A stretch of 64,000 nt of DNA from Niebla homalea (taxonomy: Eukaryota > Ascomycota > Lecanoromycetes > Lecanorales > Ramalinaceae): positions 1-64,000 of the forward strand of contig JAHGAU010000033.1 of NCBI GenBank assembly GCA_019925105.1, written 5' to 3'. Below are positions 10,551 to 22,627 of the stretch, piece by piece (positions within the stretch are counted from its first letter, which is position 1; each line of letters begins with the position of its first letter). A program made the position numbers and the translations under genes. The notes beneath the pieces were generated by a model that was given only the letters and a program-made list of their open reading frames with translations, ran no database searches and was not told the DNA's origin.

Positions 10551-12890
10551 CCCATAATTTAATCGTTAAATTTAACGGTAAAAAATAAGGTTTACTTATA
10601 ATAAATAATCCCTTTTTTTTCCGGTTAATTTTGAATCCTAGGTTCCTTAGAATAAATCTATTAAGACTATATATAGTCTCCGTAAATTCACTTAAATTAT
10701 ATCTTTAGCGTTATTTAAAAAAGTGGTTGAATTTTTAAAAATATATTTATTTTAATTTAACTTAAAAAGGTAATATTATTTAATAAGCGTTATAAAGTAT
10801 ATTATAGTAATAATATTATAATTAATAATCCTTCCGTTTAATTATTAACGGTCTTAATAATATTAAGATTAATTACGAAGAAAGTAAAGATAATAAAAGG
10901 GTATATTACTATATATAATTATTAAAGTATCCGTATTTAAATAAATAATAAAAAGTAAATAAAGTAGTTATAATTATTGAATCCTTTCTTAACTAATTAT
11001 TAAGCATTATATATAGTAACTTATATTACCTTTAACCCTTTTCCCCCCATACCCCCCCTCCCTCCCTTAATCTTTAACCCGGTTACCCTATATAGTCTTA
11101 CTTATATTATATAAAACCTTAAGCCGGGCGCTTATTTATATATTATAATCTTTAAAGTAAAGAAGGATACGTTATTATGAATTTTAAATACGGGGGGAAG
11201 GTAATTATTAATAGCTTAATACTTCCGGTATTTATACTTATTAACGCGGCGTAAATTAATAAAGAAACGTACCGGATTCTTACGCTTATTTACCTAGTAT
11301 TTCCCCCCGGGTATTAATAGTAACCGGATATAAGACTTAATTTACTTATTATTTATACTTTTCTAGGGGTTAATATAGTTTATATTATAATAATTATATA
11401 TAATTTTTTTATTATTAAAGCTGCTTTTTATGATGACAATATTACTTATAAACTCCTTAAAAATATGACGATTAATTTTACCATAAAGGTCCTTAAACCT
11501 GAATATAATATTAACGTAATCTATAAGTAGTCTGCTCCCTTTTTAAGTATTTAATAGGATACCCTTCGGTTTAAAACGCCGCTTATTAAGAATAATTAAA
11601 TTATTAAACGTATATAGCGGTAATATAATAAAACGACTTTACGTAGTCTCCGGTTTATTAATATTGGCATCCTTAATAATAATAATATTTTTATTAATAA
11701 ACTTAAACGGACTATATTGCGTACCGGCGCCCCTTTAATTATCTTTAATAGTTGTATTTTCTCTGAAATTACTTACTTATTTATCGCGTATTTCCTCGAT
11801 ATTAATATAAAAATAATCTGGTACTATATATAACCTTATATTAATTAAAATATATATAAAAAGGGAAGGGGGGTAAGGAAAACTTACGTTTACGACTATT
11901 AAGAAACTTATATACCTTTTTACTCCTTAGTTCAATAAAGGGATTTTAGGTAAACTGAATTCTTCCTTTTTATATAGTTTATAATTAATAAATATACGCG
12001 TTTTCTTTAATAAAGAAAATACGTTTAATAATATTAATAATTATATTATCGGGAACTCGGGGTCCGACCGTGGGGGGACCCTTAATAATCGCCTGCCTAT
12101 AATTAATAATATAGGGTATTATTTACTTACGGAAGTGGGATTAAAAAGTACGGGAATTAAGGTTAAGTCTATTTAAGGATAAGCTTAATACAGCGAAGAT
12201 ATTTAAATTATCTTTATTAATAGTTAATTAATTATAAAAGTATTAACTATTCGATATAATAATTACGTATAGTATAAATAATTAATAATTAATAATATTA
12301 AATGAAAAAATAAGATAAAAAGGATTACGTATAAAGTATATAATTAAAGATAAGAACTATTAATTACATAAAATATAAGAAAACGAAAAAAAAAAGAAAT
12401 AAGAAGAAATAGGTGGTTATTTAACTTATACGTTAATATTATTTATTAATTTTAATAATTCATATATATTCACCCTTTATTATTATTTATTTATATTCAC
12501 TTATATTTATTAAAATATATTCACGGAGATTATATATAATCTTAGGTTAAAGTAAAAGTAAATAATATTGCTTACGGGGATACAAGTCCATAATTATTAG
12601 TATTTATCTCTTTTAAATCCTGAGGCTATTTAAAATAACTCAGAACCCTTATTATTAATTATATTTACGCTTATTAAAAACTTTAAATAATAAAATTCTT
12701 CTACCCAATTAATTTAATAATATATTATCCGGACTATATTTAACTTTAAAGGGCGGCCGAAGAATTAATAATTATATATAAGTTACTTAAGGTAAGTAGG
12801 GTATTATTCTGTTGGATCCGTATTTAACGTTGGGCCCCTTAATTACTAGATTAATTCTAATAATTCCGGGTAATTTTAAGTAATAATTAC
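10551..12890. other. RIP-affected repeat DNA, unidentified
   Basis: Intermediate AT content with GC-richer patches (around 11040-11110, 11530-11760 and 12040-12130), which suggests a mutated repeat rather than simple sequence. Fragments of reading frame exist, but I cannot assign a family. Part of it may be the 5' region of the LINE that follows. Confidence 0.45.
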
Positions 12891-13199
12891 CCAATAGCAA
12901 TAGAATATAAACCACGGATACCGGCACCCAGGCTTATTTTTTTATTAATAAATAAAAAAAAATTAACCGTAACGATAATATCCAATTTTAAGTTTAAATT
13001 AAATAAACCGCCGGAAATAATTTATAAAGTTTTTATAGCGTTATTATATATAATCCTTATAAAGAAAAGGGATTATTTAACGACGTTAAAAAAAGTATAA
13101 GATATAGCTTTAACCTTATATAATTAATCGTTATTTATATAAGGCTAACGCTTTAATATTCTTTATAATATTTAACCAAATAAAATATATAGGGAGGGG

Positions 13200-13800
13200 C
13201 TGGAGAAGTCAAAGAGATGGGCCGGTAAAGGGGGGTATAAGACGGCAAAGGTACTAAGGCAATCCTTTACTATCGCGGTGGACAGGATATATTTAGTAAG
13301 GTTTGCGGGGGAGGAAGGGGAAGTTACCCTAAGGCGGATAAAAAAGGAGAATACGGTCTTCCACCCTGGGCTAGAGATTGTTAATTATAGCCTTCCCGCT
13401 ATGGCAAAGAGGCTAAACGCCTTTAATTATATAAAGAAATATTCTACGGTTATCTTAAGCGTAACGTCAATAAGGATATACGATAATATCTTTAATAAAG
13501 GGGTAATAAAAAATGGGTTTTTTAAGTTAACGAGATTTTGAGACCGGGCAACGGATATCTATTAATGCTTTAAATATTAGGGGTACGGGTATATTATTAT
13601 GAGGTGCTTTAATAATATAAAGTACGCGGTATATACTGAAGGGCATAATATATATAAATACGTTAACTTAATAATAAAGGGCTTAACGAAGAACGCGCTG
13701 AAATACGTAGCGTATAATAATAATGGTTATTTAACGTAAGACTTACGGTATACGGTAAGAGCGAAGGAGATTTAACGTAAGGAGATTAAGATAACGGTTA
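13200..13800 (+). pseudogene. LINE gag-like ORF1 remnant with CCHC knuckles
   Basis: This is the RNA-binding ORF1 product of the LINE, which in intact elements coats the element RNA. An 87-codon frame survives at 13278-13541 (first codon GTG, so not a true start) in unusually GC-rich sequence. After its stop, a zinc knuckle is readable at about 13566-13607 as C-x2-Y-x4-Y-x4-C, with a TAG in place of a Gln codon. Two further knuckle-like units follow to about 13755. The ligands replaced by Tyr are exactly those convertible by one C:G-to-T:A change. It is dead by stops and ligand loss. Confidence 0.65.
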
Positions 13801-14239
13801 AGGTTTAATACTATAATTTATATAAACTTAAATTAACAAAATAACTAAAGACGGTCTTAAGACACGAATAAAGCTTATTAAACGGGGAAGGGTAAAATGT
13901 AATAACCAATAATATAAAAAAGAGGAAGCTTATAATAATATTAATCTTTAAGACTAACCGCCCAACCGGGATTACTATTATAATAAAAAGATTAGGATAA
14001 ATAACGCTTAGCCTTAAAAAGAAACCGTTTATATAAATAAAAATCAATAAAAAGAGCTTAACGGACGTTAATATTTAATATATTTATGCTTTTAAGGATA
14101 ATATAATATAACGTACGTAAAGAAGTAGTTAAAGCCGTAATACCGATATTTAAATCTAAAAAAATAAAGAATATCGATATTATAACGATATAGAAACCAT
14201 TATATAATCCGTATATCCATTTTTTAATTAATCTAAGAG

Positions 14240-14800
14240 ATGGTTTTTACCTGGTTTTTAAGGGTAATAAAACGATATAGATATGCTTCTTTATTAATAA
14301 AAGGCTAAATATAAATAACTAGGACGTTATTTATTACGGAGGGAACTTATATATACTCCAAATCGTATAAAAAAGGGATATTAAGGATACTTTAAATATT
14401 TATAATACGTATAATCCGCTACCGGCCAATAAGAAAAAACCTTTTACGATCCCGCTACTTAAAAATATTATAACCGCACCCGGTAAATACCTCTTAATAA
14501 GGGACTTTAATCTTTATTATATTCAATAAAACGAGGACGATTATATAATTAATTATATTGAATTTAAGAAGCTATTAATAATTATTATATAATTTAATTT
14601 TACGTTATTAATACCGAAAAAAGCTATTATATAAGAAAGCCGTAAACTTAAGATTATAATTGACTTAATATTCAGCTCGGAAAATATTATTAACTTAATT
14701 ATAATATACGGACCTTAAAAGGACTTAAAATACGGTTCGGACCACGTCCCGATATAAATAACCTTAAACTGGTTTATCGATATAACTCCGTTTTTACCGT
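14240..14800 (+). pseudogene. LINE endonuclease domain remnant
   Basis: Endonuclease/exonuclease/phosphatase-type domain that in intact LINEs nicks the target DNA for target-primed reverse transcription. Recognisable pieces are a RDFNLYY motif (14498-14518, intact form GDFN-H), an IIIDLIFSSENI block near 14660-14695 corresponding to the conserved T-x-IDLVF segment, and GSDHVPI (14734-14754), the catalytic SDH motif. Several in-frame stops separate them. Confidence 0.75.
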
Positions 14801-15249
14801 TTAAATAAACGTAAAAAACGGCTAAGGAAGCCAAGATATTAATGAAAGCGGTAAAAATAATATCTTAATTAATAAAGCGTCCCCGGCTTAATAATAAGGA
14901 ATAGATCGACCGTTTTATAAAGCGGGTAATAAAGGCTTTAAATAAAGTAATTAACGTTATAATCTTAATAATAAAGCCGTTTTAAAGAGTTAAAATTTAT
15001 TAAAATGAAAAATATATAAAGGCGACTATAAAGGTAAAAGCGCTTATAAAATAAGCTATTAAATATAGGAATTAAAAGACGCTTTAACGGTTAAAGGAAA
15101 CTTAAAAGGAAAAGGAAAAAATTATCCGGAAGGTTAAATAAATATACTTCCGGGCTATAATATATAACTTAGCGGTTTCCTTTTATAGTATTTAGAAGCT
15201 AATAAAATACGGTAAAGAATAAAGTAAAAAACTTAAATTTATCCCCAAG

Positions 15250-16700
15250 TTTCTACCCCTAAAAAGATTAAACGGTACGGTAATAAATACCTTTGACGGC
15301 AAAATTAAGGCTCTTAAAAAGGCGTTTTTTCCTTTGTTACCGGAAGTTAACCTAATAAATATCGATAGTATAATATATCCTAAATTAATAATAATAAGTA
15401 AAATAATAACTTAGGAAATAATAATTAAAATAATTAATAGGCTAAAGAAAAATAAGGCCCCCGGACTTAACGGTATATTAAATAGGTTCCTATCTATAAT
15501 AACGTTATTATTTAAAGAGGTTTTTATTTACCTATTTTAAGCTTACCTTAATATAGGATATTACCTTTATAGATTTAAGAAGGCTAAAACGATTATCCTT
15601 AAAAAGTTAATTAAGTTAAATTATTTAAAAATAAAATTATATAAACCTATAGTATTCCTTTATACGCTAAAAAAGGCTTTAAAGACGGTAATTATAAAGA
15701 TCCTAAATAATTACGTAAAAAAGTATAGGCTACTCCCCGATTAATAAATAAAAGTAAGAAAAAGACGGTTGACGGAGACGGCTCTTAAAGGCTTAATTAA
15801 TAACGTATATATGGTATAAAGTTATAGGAAGAAATATATTATAAGTTTTCTTTCCTTAAATATTATAAAGGCGTTTAATAAAGTAAATTATTAAAGGTTA
15901 TTATATAATTTACGGAAAAAAAGGATCTTATTTTTCCTTATAAATTGGATAGAAAGTTTCTTAAATAATTAAGCAATATTAATTAGCTTAAGATAGAAGA
16001 TAAATACGATAGAGCTTATAATAATAAGGATTCCTTAAAGGTTATTTATCTCCCCAGTTTTATTTTTATTCTTTAACGGCCTATTTATTAAAGACTTAAT
16101 AAAATTAAAATAGAAAATTTAAGTAAAAAGCTTTATTAACGATATTTACCTTTTAGCTTATAGTATATTTATTTATATAAACTATTTAAAGCTAAAATAA
16201 GCTTATAAAATCTATTTATAATAAATAAAGATATATAAAGCCTAGTTCGCCCCGTATAAGTATAAGTTTATTTATATAATAAGGAGCCCGAAGCTATACG
16301 ATATAATAACTATAGTAAACTTAAATAATATAACGGTAAAACCGGAAGCCAATATTAAGGTACTTAATTTATAGGTTAATAAGAAATTAAACTAAAAGGA
16401 TTATATAAAAAAGGTCTAGAAAAAAATAGTTTTATAAGAAAAAGGCCTTACCTGCCTTACGGCGTTAACGTAAGGAGCTACTTTACAGAAAATTAAAATT
16501 ATTTATTAGGCGGTTATAAAGTTTATAATAACGTACATAATAACTATTTAATACGTACTTAAAGGCACGCTTAAATATAGGAAAAAGCCCGTCCGGTAAT
16601 TATAAAAGGTCTAAAACCGATATTTAAGAGTAATAAATAGAGTATATAAAGTAACTCCCGTTCCGGTATTAGAATCCGAGGTCTTTATATTATTAATAAA
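15250..16700 (+). pseudogene. LINE reverse transcriptase remnant
   Basis: The reverse transcriptase domain is read in one main frame interrupted by many TAA/TAG codons. Landmarks in order are KKNKAPGLNGI (15446-15477), the YKPIVFLYTLKKALK segment (15645-15690), a SLNIIKAFNKV motif near 15855-15890 (catalytic D of the A motif lost), and an FINDIYLLAY motif at 16131-16165 in place of YVDD. A FAPYKYKFIY segment, an LGV-type region and a TPVPVLESEV segment (about 16650) follow. The order and wording match Tad1-clade elements of ascomycetes. Loss of the second catalytic Asp and the many stops leave it inactive. Confidence 0.85.
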
Positions 16701-16899
16701 GCTAGCCTTAAATTAAATAATCGCTTAAACGAAACTTAAAAAAAGTATAAATTCAGTTACATTAACAAAAAACGAATATATTCACCAGAACTATAAAAGG
16801 CCTTAAATAAAAAAACGTAGAGAAACGGTACTTACTTCTTTTACGGAAGTTAAATTAAAATAAGTTAAAAAAGAGATTAATTTAACTTACGTTTAAAAA

Positions 16900-17470
16900 G
16901 TTAACGTAAAAGTATATAAACTCTTATTTAAAGTGAAAGCGGCAAAGGAAAAAAAGGCCGTAAGAATAAAATTAACGGCAATTACCCTATAAACCATAAA
17001 GAGGTAAATAAAGCGTTAACGTAGATATAAAGAATTAATCCTTTAAGGGTAACGGTATCCGGCGTTAAATAATGACGAGGTTATTAATAAGTATCTCCGG
17101 TATTATAAAATTATAAAGAAAAATAATAATACGTTAATAATTTAACTTTAAATAAGTAAGAACGGCTTAATTTATTTCCTTTTTTATTATATACGTTAAT
17201 AACCGGATTAACGCTAGTTACGAATATAGGTAACGAAAATAAAACGCTATATACGTATTAATCTCCTATCCATTATTTAAGGAGCTTAGACCGGGACTAA
17301 TTAAAAGGGTAAAGATTAACGATTATCGTTAAATACTTATTAGCAAAAAGGGTATTAAAGCGGCCGCCAGATTTATAATAATTACGGGCTTATTATTATA
17401 ATTCAGTTTAACCAAGGAAATAAAGGAAGTGGTTAAAAACTTAATTAAGAAACCTCGTTATTAACCCGGG
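16900..17470 (+). pseudogene. LINE C-terminal region remnant
   Basis: The C-terminal part of the LINE polyprotein. A KKGIKAAARFIIITGLL segment (about 17347-17400) matches the conserved end of fungal Tad1-type ORF2 proteins. It is followed by a Lys/Glu-rich tail. Stops occur throughout. Confidence 0.6.
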
Positions 17471-17956
17471 GGTAAAAAACAGCGGCGGGAAAACTGTACC
17501 TAATAGGGGATTAAGGGGGCTATAAATATCAGGGTAACGTAAAAGGTAATACTATATCGGTCGGCAGAGTTATATAAATAAGGTAATAATAATATACGTA
17601 TCGGTAAGGATATTTAGTAATATAATCAGAATTCTAAAATTATAGTATTAAATAAACTTATAAGGTAACGGAAAAGTAATAAATCCAAAGATAATCTTTA
17701 AGTGGATTCGGTCGTAATATTATGGGTTTTCTTGGAAAAAACGTACGAATGGATTTTTACTCTCTGGACGGCCGTGGATACTCTCAGCCCTTAAGACGTG
17801 AGTAAAAGCTGGGTAAATATTAATTTTTATTCTTAATGTTATAGATATCGGGTTTTTTACGGTTACCAGTAAGGCCAAATGGCCGAGTATTAGGGAACGC
17901 CGGAATTAGCTTAGCTAGATCCGTAGTATAAATCAATCAATCAATCAAATAAAATA

Positions 17957-20900
17957 TATTACGTTATTAAATATAATTAATTAAAGAGAAAAAACCGGCT
18001 TTTTTTATAACCCTTATTTACTATATATAGACTTATAATCTTTTAAACTATTAAAAGTTATTAAATATTCGGCCGGAGACCCTTTATTTATTTTACTCAT
18101 AGGTTATAACGGTATTAACGTAACGTAAAACTTTTAGCTTATAGCTGGATTTAACTCCTTTATATAATTTATATAAAGAATACGCTTAATATTATTAAAC
18201 CCTTTATATATAATCCCATAATATCCTTAAATAAACTTATTGAAAAAAGAGGTTAATAGTTATTATAAATAGCCCTTTAAAGTAAGAAAACCGGCTATTT
18301 AACGGATATTTTTAATAAGAAAATTATTACGGTAACGGCGACCTTAATTAACGGTTTAACGGGATAACAAGATTACTATATAAATTACATATAGTTTATC
18401 CCTCCCTATATAACTGGTTTCTTAATTATATAAAGTAAAGTTTTACGGAATATCTATATAAATTACGTACCGGATAAAAGGGTAATTAAAATTTATACTT
18501 AAGGCTAACGTAACGATTAAGATAAGATACTTAATAAAAGTATTTTATATAATTATAATATTTTATTTTTTTATATTTAAAAGCTTTATATAATAAAAAT
18601 TACTTTAAATCTCTTTTATAAGTTAAATATTGAGGGCTTTTTAACGGACGTAATAAAGTATTTACGCCGTCCTTTTCTTTACGGGTAATTATTAATAATA
18701 TTCTTTTTTATAAAAATTAATAATCGTTTAAATTAATTATTAATTAATATTAATATTAAATATAAATTAAAATAATATATTTAAAGATTAAACGTAATAT
18801 TATAGGTTAAAACGATTATTACTATTCCGATAAAAAATTAAACGTATTAAGAATAAAGATTATTAAAGATTTAGCTCCGCAATTAATAATAACGTAATTA
18901 TTAAATAAATAAAAGGGTATTTAACCTAATAAAGTATTATTAATAATTTTAGGTTTTCCCGGTAATTTAATACCGTAAAGATTAAATAAGTTTTATCTAG
19001 AATTAATTAATTTAACCGGTTAACTTAATAAAGCCGGTAAAGGAAACCTAAGAAAGTAGGAAAGATTATAACGTTTATATTAATAAAAATTAACCTAAAG
19101 ATTATATATAATTATTCTTTTATATAATTTATTTAATTAAAATATTAATAAGGAATTTTCTACTCTTAATAACGCTAAAAGAGATTTTATTATAATAAAA
19201 TTAAAAAAAATATAATTATAATTATTTATAAAATTAATAATAAGGAAAGTATAATATATAAAATAATCTTTCTACCTCCCGTAAGCATTATAATAACCGT
19301 TTTAAGTAATAAACGAATAATTAACCGTAAAGTATCCCTTTATATAAAGTCTTAAAACGCCGTAATAAAATTAAATAATTACTGAAGTTTAACTTTAATC
19401 GCGGGCTAAATTTAGAATTACGAATAGACTTTTAATTGCGAATTAAAGGTAAACCGTTTTTATATTAAAGGTTACTTTATAAAAACGTTTATCGGCCGTT
19501 TTTAATTAAATATAATTTGGATAAAGTCTTATATATAATATAGTTAATATTAACTCTTACTTAAGTCATAGAATTCCCCGAATAAATTATTATTTAATCT
19601 AGACGTAAATAATAAGGTATTATTATAATAATTACGATTTATATAGGTTATATATACGGCTTAAATATAATAAACGTTATTAATAATCTTTACAATAAAA
19701 TCCTCGTTTAACCTTATTCCTTTAAAATTAGAATCCAAAGAATCATCCGGGAGTCTTTATTAAAATATAATTTTATAAAATTAATAATTTAGTCCTTAAA
19801 GAAACCATCGGTTAAGAATAATAATTATATATTATTAAGATTACGGGCTTAATTAAACTTTTAATAATTATACGGTATATTTCTTAATATATAAAGAAAA
19901 GCTATTTAATAATTATATTTATAAATTAAAGAAAAATAGGAAGCCTTATAAAATATTTATTAATATATAATTATAAAGGAAATAAAGAAAAAAAAGTATA
20001 TAAATCAAATAACGGATAACGAGATCTCTTAATTAAAAAGGTAAGAACTATATAATTAATCGGAATCCTATACGCCAAGATAATTTATAATAGCCCGAAA
20101 TAATTATTAATAGCCCTTATAAAATATAAATATTATAAAAAGTCTTTTAATTATATTATAAAAAACTTAATAGCTCTTTACGTTAAAGTAATAATCCTAT
20201 AATTATATAGATTAAAATTATAATTAACTATAAAAACTATTAATACCAATTAAGGTAACCTTTAATCTTTATACGGTTTAAATTAAGGTTAATATTAAAA
20301 TTTAATAAATCCTTAAAAAACTTTAACGTAAAGAATTAATTATATAAATTAATATTTATATATAATTATTTAAAAAGCTTATTTTATACGTTATTCAATT
20401 TATTACGTTAATCTTTAAGGAAACTTTATTTAAGTTTTTTCTTTATAAAGTTATTTTATAATAAGGAGACGGGAAACCATTATAACTTAATTAAATTAAA
20501 GAATAAATTTTTAGATAAGATCTTTAAAGTTTATCGGAATATTAATTATAATCCTTTTTATTAATAATTAATTTATAACTTAAAGTAAGTATAATTAATT
20601 TATATAGAGTTATCCAAAATCATTATAATAAGGAATTATATAAAGTTATTATTAATAATCCGATATATAAGTCGTTAATAACTTAACTCCGTTATTAAAC
20701 TTAAAGTATTATTAATTAAATATTATTAATATTATTTTAATATAAAATCCTATAATTATAATTAAAAATATTAACGTTAATAAAGGTATAAATAATAATT
20801 AAGAAGGAATAATTATATATAATAGATTATATTATTTAAAAAAGGATAGAATTTTATAATTATAATTTAAGCTTTATTCTTATATAAAGCTTAATAAATA

Positions 20901-22509
20901 TTATATATAATAATTAATAATAAAAAAGTATTTTATATATATAATTAATAAATTAAATTAGTTAAAAATTAATTAATCGCTTTATATAATATCCGTATAT
21001 ATAATTAAATATTTTTATTTTTTTTATTTAAATTATTATTATTATTAATTTTATAAAAGTATTTATTAAAGCTTATATAAAATAAATTAATTATATATAA
21101 CCCCTTTATAGTTTCTAAAACCTATTAAACGTATATTTAAAGCTTATAATTATAATAAAAAAACCGAGAATATAAATAATAATTTAATTAACGGAGGATC
21201 CGTATAAAAAAAATTAATAATAAACTTTAAAGGTTTATATATTTACTTAATATTATTATTTCCTGGATTTTAATAAAAGGGATTATTTATAAATAGTTAA
21301 AGTAAAAGCTATTTAAATAATATAATATTACCCGATTTATAATATACCGACTTAACCCAAAACAATAATAACGACGTAAGTATTTTATATAATTTAATAT
21401 ATTTTTATTAATTAAGACCTTTACCGATAATTCTTTGGATTCCTTATTTATATTAATTAATACTATATATAATTATAATTACGAAGACTTATTATATATA
21501 ATTATTTTTAATAAATCGTTAAGTATCTTTTTATCTATAAATAACCCTTTTAAGAACGGTATAATATTAATATTAAATAACCAGGGAAAAATTTAAACTT
21601 TATAAAGTTAAAGATCTAAATTAAGTTTTTTAAATTATTTTTCTTAATTATATTAATTTTATTAATAAAAGTTATTTAAACGTTAACGTATATAATTTAC
21701 TGTTAAAAGGTAAAAGGGAATAATTATTATAGTAGGATTAACTTTAAATTATTAATATAGTAAATATTAAAAAAATAACTATATATTAATTATTTCAATT
21801 ATTCCTTTAATTAATTTTACTTTTTTTTTAAGTTTAATTTTATACGTTTTAAAGATATATTTTACGACTTTTTTTTTTACTTAATTATATATAGTCGCTT
21901 TATTATTATAATACGGTAAAATATACCTAAAGAATTCTTTAACTTAAAGGTTTTTAATTAACGGACTATATAATAAAGGAAGTATTATATTTAAAGGAAA
22001 AGAAAGTTTAAGAAAAATAATTTTATTTATTATATTTTAAACTTAACGCTTTTTAACTATATATTAATTTTAAAGATATTGCTTAATATTTTTAACTATA
22101 ATATAATATTAATATTTTATATAAAAAATTACTTTATATTAAGGGAGGTACCGTAATTTAACGTTCTTTATATTATAAGAAAATAAAGGGAATAAATAAA
22201 TATAATTTATAAAAATTAAAATAAACCAAATATAATCTAAATATATAAAGTATAATCGTAAAGAATATATATTAAAAGAAATAATTTATAATATTTTATA
22301 TAAATTTAGCTTTAAGGATTTAAGTTAAATTATATAAAGTTACTTTCCGTATTTTAAATAAGAAATATTATGAATAATATTTCCTTAATAATAACTTTAT
22401 AAAATTTTATTAATAAAAACTCGTTTAAATACGCTTACTTTCCTTTATAACTTTTATATAAAAAGTTAATAAATTAAGTACTTAATTTTCAAGATATATT
22501 AAGATAAAG
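17957..22509. other. RIP-affected repeat DNA, family not identified
   Basis: AT-rich block between the LINE tail and the NRPS-like gene. Parts of the plus strand, notably about 19,900-20,760 and 21,380-21,600, keep long frames broken almost only by TAA/TAG, which is what a RIP-damaged plus-strand coding element looks like. I could not match the residues to a transposase, gag or pol family with confidence. No LTR pair or terminal repeat was found by eye. Confidence 0.5.
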
Positions 22510-22612
22510 TATCCGTACTTTATATAAAGTTCAGATCCAAGACTTGGCAGATGACTTACTGCATGCAGCCTCTCCTATTGGTCAGCTATCCGTACTTCAC
22601 ATGAAGTCCAGA
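22510..22612 (+). repeat. 26-bp direct duplication, one copy RIP-mutated
   Basis: A 26-bp unit starting TATCCGTACTT occurs at 22510-22535 and 22587-22612. The copies differ at four positions, and each time the left copy has T or A where the right copy has C or G. The left copy is thus a RIP-type derivative of the right. The pair marks the border between the AT-rich block and the GC-normal island. Confidence 0.75.
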
Positions 22613-22627
22613 CATTAATAGTGTTAG

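Larger units (their letters stand above)
12900..17956 (+). mobile_element. Tad1-like LINE (non-LTR retrotransposon), RIP-inactivated
   Basis: A nearly complete non-LTR retrotransposon lies on the plus strand. In order it has a gag-like part with CCHC knuckles (about 13.3-13.8 kb), an apurinic-type endonuclease (about 14.2-14.8 kb), a reverse transcriptase (about 15.4-16.5 kb) and the Cys-poor C-terminal block typical of Tad1-clade elements (about 16.6-17.4 kb). It ends in a short ATCA-repeat tail at 17936-17956 instead of poly-A. Every domain is full of TAA/TAG stops and Cys/His-to-Tyr changes, so it is dead. The 5' end is uncertain; it may start anywhere between about 12.4 and 13.0 kb. No target-site duplication was identified. 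Confidence 0.85.
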
